A stretch of 19,751 bases of DNA, taken from Clostridia bacterium (GTDB taxonomy: Bacteria > Bacillota > Sulfobacillia > SLMV01). The translations under genes and the position numbers were made by a program. Positions 14,819 through 19,751 of this stretch are shown one piece after another. The notes under the pieces were generated by a model. That model was not told where the DNA came from. It was given only the letters and a program-made list of their open reading frames with translations, and searched no databases. Every line of letters starts with the position of its first letter. Positions within the stretch are counted from its first letter, which is position 1. Location: positions 1 to 19,751 of the forward strand of contig SLMV01000053.1 of NCBI GenBank assembly GCA_007133365.1, given 5' to 3'.

Positions 14819-15958
14819 TTAGACGACTCGCCAGCGCATATCCCAATCCCCACTCAGACGAACAGCACCGTCTTTGGTGATGAGGATTTGGTCGTTAATT
14901 CCAGTCTTACGGACATTCTGCTTGATGTTTGCGGCCGGGTGATAGTTGAGCACCATGCCTTCTTCGAGCGGGAATTGGTTGCGATCCGGATCGTTCGGCG
15001 CAAAGGTCGGCCATTCGATCCAATCCAGGCCCTGACCGTGGAACTCGTAGTGGTGTAGCGGATCGTCTTTTATATCGAAGCCCGCATCCACCAATGCCTG
15101 CTCAAACATTTCAAACAGGTCGGCCATCATCACGCCCGGTTTGGCCGCTTTCTGGATCTTCTCGTAAACTTCGAGTTCCGTCTCCATCAGTTTGAGCTCA
15201 TCCGGGGTCGGATCACGGAATGCCAACGTGACCGTCAGCTCATTGTAATGGCCGCTCTCGTTACAAATTTCCATATGATACGCCAGGATATCCTCCAGTT
15301 CCACAATGCGGTCTCCTGGTACGTTACCGTTGAGGAAAATGAGATAATCGCGAGCGCCGTGTTCGTGAATATATCGAACCGATTCCATCGAGGCTTCCTT
15401 CTCCGTCATCCCCGGCTCGAGATGCGTAACGAAGCGCTCCATGGCGGCTTTGGACATCGCCCAAAGCTCCTTATATTGTTGAATCTCCAACGGACTGCGA
15501 ATCGCCCGGATCCGATCCATGAAAAGATCCGCGTTGACCAATTCGGCATCGGGCAAGCCGTCTTCTAAGACCTTGAAGGCACCAGCGCCGAGAATAAAGC
15601 CATGCCCGGCCACTCCGATTTTGCCCTTATCCAGTCCGCGATGTTTGAGTTCTTCCACGATCTTCGGCGTAATGTCCCAATCGCCACGGCAATCCGTGAT
15701 CCAGCCGGTCGTTTTGGCCATCATGGAGGCCACGCCCGCACTGGTCATCGTCAGCATCGGCTCCCCTTCGAGGGGGAACAAAATCATGCCGTCGTGACCC
15801 CAGAGGTGGAAATCGATCATCCAACGAAAATACCCTCGACCGGTCCATCCGTGTCCTTTACCGGCGATGAGCAAAACGTCAAAGCCTTCCTCTTTCATAG
15901 CATTTCGTAGTCGTTCATACCTCATGTCTCTTTCTGCAAACGTTGCTTTCGTACCCAA
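14819..15958 (-). CDS. M24 family (Xaa-Pro peptidase/creatinase-like) protein, copy A
   Basis: A 379-residue pita-bread-fold protein with a creatinase-like N-domain (about 1-150) and a C-terminal M24 domain. The classical D-D-H-E-E metal ligands are largely changed: the Asp positions read E230 (HMEICNE) and E240 (YNELTVTL), H307 in FHGQGLD is kept, the Glu of the usual IEPG reads H340 (NYHPAAN), and the last Glu falls at N355/D356 (GINDQIL). It may bind metal differently or be a metal-free C-N hydrolase like creatinase. The start is TTG at 15958 with GAGG about 8 nt upstream. It is the last gene of the minus cluster, 98 bp after its close paralog; the final 17 residues of both are identical. 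Substrate unknown. Confidence 0.87.
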   Translation of the reverse strand: MGTKATFAERDMRYERLRNAMKEEGFDVLLIAGKGHGWTGRGYFRWMIDFHLWGHDGMILFPLEGEPMLTMTSAGVASMMAKTTGWITDCRGDWDITPKIVEELKHRGLDKGKIGVAGHGFILGAGAFKVLEDGLPDAELVNADLFMDRIRAIRSPLEIQQYKELWAMSKAAMERFVTHLEPGMTEKEASMESVRYIHEHGARDYLIFLNGNVPGDRIVELEDILAYHMEICNESGHYNELTVTLAFRDPTPDELKLMETELEVYEKIQKAAKPGVMMADLFEMFEQALVDAGFDIKDDPLHHYEFHGQGLDWIEWPTFAPNDPDRNQFPLEEGMVLNYHPAANIKQNVRKTGINDQILITKDGAVRLSGDWDMRWRVV

Positions 15959-16056
15959 TTAACTAACCTCGCTTTCTTATTCCGGTCACTGCCGGAAACA
16001 ACTTTGATCCAACCATCGTAGTTTCTTCTCTAACCAGAGCCCGGAATCCTTCCGTG

Positions 16057-17196
16057 CTAGACGACTCGCCAACGCATATCCCAGTCCCCACTCAAGCGGA
16101 CCGCGCCGTCCTTGGTAATGAGAATATGGTCGTTAATACCCGGTTTCTTGATGTTTTGTTTTATGTTGGCCGCCGGATGATAGTTCAAAACCATGCCCTC
16201 TTCGAGAGGGGTGTCGTGACGGACCGGATCATTGGGCGAGAAGTTGGGCCATTCGATCCAATCCATCCCCTGTCCGTGGAACTCATAGTGGTGAAGCGGC
16301 TCATCTTTTAGATCGAAACCGGCGTCCACCAACTCCTGCTCGAAAATCTTAAAGAGCTCAGCCATCTTGACACCCGGCTTGGCGGCTTTACGAATTTTTT
16401 CGTAAGCGCTAAGTTCCGTCTCCATCAACTTGAGCTCATCCGGCGTGGGATCACGATACGCTAAGGTAACCGTCAACTCGTTGTAATGACCGCTGTCGTT
16501 ACAGATCTCCATGTGATAGGCGATAACATCCTCTAACTCCACGATGTCATCCCCGGGGATTTTACCGTTAATGAGGATGAGATAATCCCGAGCACCGTGC
16601 TGATGAATATATCGGACTGGTTCCATGGAAACTTGCTTCTCGGTCATGCCGGGCTCGAGGTAGTCGACAAAACGTTCCATCGCCGACTTCGCAACGGCCC
16701 ATAACTCCCGGTATTGCTGAATTTCCAACGGACTCCGAATGGCGCGAACCCGGTCCATCAAGCGGTCGGCATCGACCAGTTTCGCATCGGGCAGGCCATC
16801 TTCTAACATCTGATACGCACCGGCACCGATGATAAAATTATAGCCGGCGACACCGATTCGGGCTTTATCCAACCCACGGCGCTTCAATTCCTTCGCAATG
16901 GTTGGGGTGATATCCCAATCACCCGCCGTTTCGTTAATCCATCCACGGGTTCGGGCCACCCGCCGTGCCACCGCGGCACTCGTCATGGTCAACATCGGCT
17001 CCCCTTCGAGGGGGAATAGGATCATGCCATCATGACCCCAAAGGTGAAAGTCGGTCAGCCAGCGAAAGTATCCCCGCCCGGTCCAACCGTGTCCTTTACC
17101 CGCCACCAATAGAACATCGAGATCGTCCTTCTTCATCGCCTCGCGCAGTCTAGAAAACCGCATGTCTCGTTCGGCAAGCGTTGCCTGTGTACCCAC
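16057..17196 (-). CDS. M24 family (Xaa-Pro peptidase/creatinase-like) protein, copy B
   Basis: A 379-residue tandem paralog of copy A with the same length and essentially no gaps, and most residues identical by eye. The same altered ligand positions are present: MEICN, YNELTVTL, FHGQGMD, NYHPAAN and GINDHIL, so the change predates or was kept through duplication. GTG at 17196 is chosen because GGGAGG lies 8 nt upstream and because this makes both copies start MGT(K/Q)AT; a longer frame to 17226 lacks support. The S9 peptidase gene ends 157 bp upstream on the same strand. Residues that differ cluster around 75-130 and 325-330, possible places for specificity differences or subunit contacts. 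Heterodimerisation is possible but not shown. Confidence 0.87.
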   Translation of the reverse strand: MGTQATLAERDMRFSRLREAMKKDDLDVLLVAGKGHGWTGRGYFRWLTDFHLWGHDGMILFPLEGEPMLTMTSAAVARRVARTRGWINETAGDWDITPTIAKELKRRGLDKARIGVAGYNFIIGAGAYQMLEDGLPDAKLVDADRLMDRVRAIRSPLEIQQYRELWAVAKSAMERFVDYLEPGMTEKQVSMEPVRYIHQHGARDYLILINGKIPGDDIVELEDVIAYHMEICNDSGHYNELTVTLAYRDPTPDELKLMETELSAYEKIRKAAKPGVKMAELFKIFEQELVDAGFDLKDEPLHHYEFHGQGMDWIEWPNFSPNDPVRHDTPLEEGMVLNYHPAANIKQNIKKPGINDHILITKDGAVRLSGDWDMRWRVV

Positions 17197-17254
17197 TGAG
17201 TCATCCTCCCTTTCTTCAAACCACAACTAAACAAACGACAAATCAGTCGCTACC

Positions 17255-17282
17255 TTAATATGTTCGAGACCTTAAAGAACAA
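17255..17282 (-). promoter_or_regulatory. Possible promoter before the M24 pair
   Basis: On the minus strand TTGTTC (17277-17282) and TATTAA (17255-17260) are 16 bp apart and 58 bp upstream of the copy-B GTG. It could give the two M24 genes their own transcript in addition to readthrough from the S9 gene. The match is only moderate. Confidence 0.3.
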
Positions 17283-17353
17283 ATCCTCCAGCGTAAACGT
17301 GTGCATTTGTGAAATTCCATTCTTCTCTTGCCCGAAGTTTTTGATGGGCATCA

Positions 17354-19453
17354 TCATAACCATTGGCCAAACCAATCAAGGTAATGATTGAGACGAAAAA
17401 CCCGATGCCAAGGCCGTCCACCGCGTGAAAGATCGTGATTTTCATTAGGGAAACGAACCAATTTCGTCGGAACACCCAGAAGTCGTAGGGTGGTGAAAAG
17501 CTGCTCACCCTGTCCGATCGGGCAGCGATGATCAAGAGCCGAATGGATCACCAAAGTGGGTGTTTTTACGTCGGCAATGTGAGAAAGCGGTGAGCGCTTG
17601 AGGTACTGCATCGGCGCCTCCCAGGGGTGTTTCTTATCAAACTCCACCATGTCCAAAAGGAACCCCATATCGCTGGTCCCGTTAAAGGAGTAGCGGTTGA
17701 ACAAGCACCGGTCAACCACTGCCGCTTTAAACTCAGGATGCTCGGAAATGATCGACGTCGCCATAAAGCCTCCATAGCTCCCGCCAGCTACGGCCAAGCG
17801 CTCCGGATCAATATAATCAAATCGCTCGAAGGCGGCTCGCATGCAGTTAATGTTGTCCTTTAGATCCAATTCACCCCAGGCACCGCGTATCGCCGCCGAA
17901 AAATCCTGCCCATACCCGAGATTGCCCCGAGTATTGCAATGAAGGACGGCATAGCCATGGGCAGCATAAAGGTGAAATTCGTGGACGAACACGCTCGCAC
18001 GCATGCCTCCCGGTCCACCCCCGGTGTAAAGGATAAGAGGATACTTCTTCCCCGGTTCGCGATTCACCGGTGGAATGAACCATCCGTCCACCATCACATC
18101 ATCCGATGGCACCTGAAAGCGCTCGGGTCGGGTCAGGCATAATTCATCCAACAGGGTGCGATTCACATCGGTCAAGCGTTCCAACATGAGCGGGGCCGAT
18201 TGTTTGAGATCGACCAGATAAAGATCACCGGGTTCGACATCGTTTTCCATCAAGACGACCGCTTTTGTGACCTTTGCATCAACGGAGAATCCGATAATGG
18301 ATTGGTGGCCCTGGGTCAGAGTCTCTCCTGACGCATCCTTCGGTGAAATCTGATGCAGGTGCACCGAACCCGATTGATTGATCAACACCAACATCTTCTT
18401 TGCATCCGGGAACCAACGGGGACTATCATCCCCCCCATAGCCGCGAAGATCAGCATTTCGGGAATAATCACCGAAACTTTCATCTAGGTGCGCCGTCAAA
18501 CAACGACCGGTCCGTCCCTCTGGATCAATCAGCCATAGTCGTTGGTTGCCATAATGGCCGAGCTCGGGGTCATCGTGACCGGCAACGACAATTTCCGAGC
18601 CATCCGGGGACCAGGATAAATCCGTTGAGCGCATCTCTTCGAGCCCAAAGATTTCGGTAGGATCTTGCGGCTCGGTCACATTGGGGTCGATCAAGTAGAC
18701 ATACGAACATCGCTGATGCTCATTATCCTTACGGGTATTGCCAGCGACGACGAGTTGCTCCCCATCGGGCGACCAGGCCGGCGCCGTTAAATCATAATCC
18801 CCCAACGTCAAAAGTGAGGGCGACAGGTCGCATCCGGCGGCTTTGGGATCAAACGGCGTGACGGCCACTTGCTGGCGATAATTTCCGACAAATCCGAGGG
18901 CGTCGGCCTTGTACCGCGTCCGCTCAACCACCAGGACGTCCTGATTGAAAACGTCGTAGAGGTTCTCGCCTTTTTGAGGGTTTGACCCGGCGATTTCAAG
19001 ACCTCGTACGGGATCCACCCACGTCGTAAATGCAATTCGATCCCCATCCGGCGACCAAGTGGGCTGCCCCACCCCCGTGACCAAACCCGTCAATTGTTGC
19101 ACCGATTCACCCGTTGCGTCTGCCACCATCAGCTGCGCCCCGCCCAAAATCGTGACGGCTCGGTCGGGTCCCGAACTTGAATTCGCCTCATCTGAACGTC
19201 CTAAAAATGCAATGTATTGACCATCGGGCGACCAGCGAGGGTGCGTATGGTCAAAAGCGACGTTGAGAAAGCGTCGAGTTTTGCGGGTTGAGAGATCCAT
19301 CAGCTGAATTTGTGATCGATACCGATCATGCTCAGGATCCATCCACGTCTTGACCCACGCCACCCGAGTGCCATCGGGTGACACCTGAGGGTCACTGACC
19401 ATATTGAAATGAAGAAGATCGTTTGCGCTTAAAGGCCTCTCTTTTTCGGTCAA
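17354..19453 (-). CDS. S9 family peptidase (prolyl oligopeptidase/acylaminoacyl-peptidase type)
   Basis: A 699-residue serine peptidase. The N-terminal beta-propeller (about 1-440) shows PD40-type repeats with SPDG at 25, 75, 134, 228 and 282 and FPDA at 348; in this family the propeller restricts access to short peptides. The C-terminal alpha/beta-hydrolase domain has nucleophile S559 in GGSYGGFMA, D641 in HSALDHRCP and H673 in NENHDLS, a complete triad. The GGGPGG stretch at 478-483 is the likely oxyanion-side loop. No signal peptide, so it is cytoplasmic. The start is TTG at 19453 with GGGAG 7 nt upstream. It sits between the AstE-like gene and the M24 pair. It would release N-terminal dipeptides or acyl-amino acids, supplying the smaller peptidases; that link is inference. 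Confidence 0.93.
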   Translation of the reverse strand: MTEKERPLSANDLLHFNMVSDPQVSPDGTRVAWVKTWMDPEHDRYRSQIQLMDLSTRKTRRFLNVAFDHTHPRWSPDGQYIAFLGRSDEANSSSGPDRAVTILGGAQLMVADATGESVQQLTGLVTGVGQPTWSPDGDRIAFTTWVDPVRGLEIAGSNPQKGENLYDVFNQDVLVVERTRYKADALGFVGNYRQQVAVTPFDPKAAGCDLSPSLLTLGDYDLTAPAWSPDGEQLVVAGNTRKDNEHQRCSYVYLIDPNVTEPQDPTEIFGLEEMRSTDLSWSPDGSEIVVAGHDDPELGHYGNQRLWLIDPEGRTGRCLTAHLDESFGDYSRNADLRGYGGDDSPRWFPDAKKMLVLINQSGSVHLHQISPKDASGETLTQGHQSIIGFSVDAKVTKAVVLMENDVEPGDLYLVDLKQSAPLMLERLTDVNRTLLDELCLTRPERFQVPSDDVMVDGWFIPPVNREPGKKYPLILYTGGGPGGMRASVFVHEFHLYAAHGYAVLHCNTRGNLGYGQDFSAAIRGAWGELDLKDNINCMRAAFERFDYIDPERLAVAGGSYGGFMATSIISEHPEFKAAVVDRCLFNRYSFNGTSDMGFLLDMVEFDKKHPWEAPMQYLKRSPLSHIADVKTPTLVIHSALDHRCPIGQGEQLFTTLRLLGVPTKLVRFPNENHDLSRGGRPWHRVFRLNHYLDWFGQWL

Positions 19454-19567
19454 ACAATGGCTCCCTTCGTACTGTTCGAAATTTCGCCGACGTCATGCAA
19501 ACTGCCCCAGAGCCCCGAGCATCCAGTTGGCGCCCTGAGGCAGCGATCCCTTTACGTCATCATCTTC

Positions 19568-19751
19568 CTAACAATCAAGTTCCACTTCTTCGACGACTTC
19601 ACCGAGGACGCCCAAGAAGGCTTTTTGTCCAACGACCGGCCAGACCAGACCCGTGTTTAAAATCTTGCCGGGTTCCGGTGCCAGCACTTGCCCGGTCAAT
19701 TCCCCGGTAAACGGGCAGTAAACGTTCACGAAGACATCGCCCTTTTCCACA
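19568..19751 (-). CDS. C-terminal end of a succinylglutamate desuccinylase/aspartoacylase (AstE/AspA)-like protein
   Basis: Only the last 60 residues are inside the window; the frame is open to the right edge. They read KGDVFVNVYCPFTGE, then VLAPEPGKIL and a Gly-rich hydrophobic end. This pattern (KGD-xG, followed by AP-xG) resembles the small beta domain that closes AstE/AspA-type zinc amidohydrolases, which remove acyl groups from amino acids. The catalytic part is not visible, so the call rests on a short fold-level resemblance, and a biotinyl/lipoyl-like domain of another enzyme is possible. It ends 114 bp before the S9 gene, on the same strand. Confidence 0.5.
   Translation of the reverse strand, partial: VEKGDVFVNVYCPFTGELTGQVLAPEPGKILNTGLVWPVVGQKAFLGVLGEVVEEVELDC

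Noticed and set aside
17272..17535. Minus-strand frame of 87 codons overlapping the S9 gene end
   Set aside because: No Shine-Dalgarno sequence at its internal ATG, and most of it is a shadow of the S9 coding sequence.

Overview
The window looks like a chromosomal segment of a GC-rich (mid-50s % by eye), Gram-positive-type bacterium, probably a Bacillota member. The support is strong purine-rich Shine-Dalgarno sequences before nearly every gene, frequent GTG and TTG starts, an ECF-type riboflavin transporter component under an FMN riboswitch, and a c-di-GMP-I riboswitch. A Sulfobacillus-like or related thermoacidophile is a guess that the sequence alone cannot confirm. No rRNA, tRNA, CRISPR array, transposase or phage gene was seen.

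Layout. Positions 1-1470 (minus): a DegT/DnrJ-type PLP aminotransferase followed by the start of an SbcD/Mre11-like nuclease that runs off the left edge. Positions 1838-5693 (plus): a tight operon of two tandem paralogous M20 dipeptidases and a Gfo/Idh/MocA oxidoreductase, followed by a 30-nt perfect palindrome and a gene-poor stretch. Positions 6286-9054 (plus): a c-di-GMP-I (GEMM-I) riboswitch, a 242-residue protein with two homologous zinc ribbons joined by a disordered linker, and a PilB/GspE-type ATPase whose N-terminal domain resembles the c-di-GMP-binding MshEN fold. Positions 9287-13571 (minus): an M19-type dipeptidase lacking its HxD metal motif, a CopB-type (CPH) P-type ATPase and a TspO/MBR-family membrane protein. 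Positions 13713-14590 (minus): riboflavin transporter RibU with promoter, FMN riboswitch, regulatory terminator and gene terminator all visible. Positions 14763-19751 (minus): a peptide-degradation cluster of an AstE/AspA-like protein (partial), an S9 prolyl-oligopeptidase-type enzyme and two tandem M24 paralogs whose usual metal ligands are replaced, closed by a strong terminator.

Two themes stand out. First, the window is rich in peptide and amide hydrolases (M20 x2, M19, M24 x2, S9, AstE-like), with two separate tandem duplications, which suggests peptide scavenging or specialised amide metabolism. Second, the c-di-GMP riboswitch, double zinc-ribbon protein and PilB-like ATPase form a compact unit in which c-di-GMP could act on both the mRNA and the encoded ATPase. 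The zinc-ribbon protein is not a family I recognise, and this unit is the best candidate here for an undescribed system.
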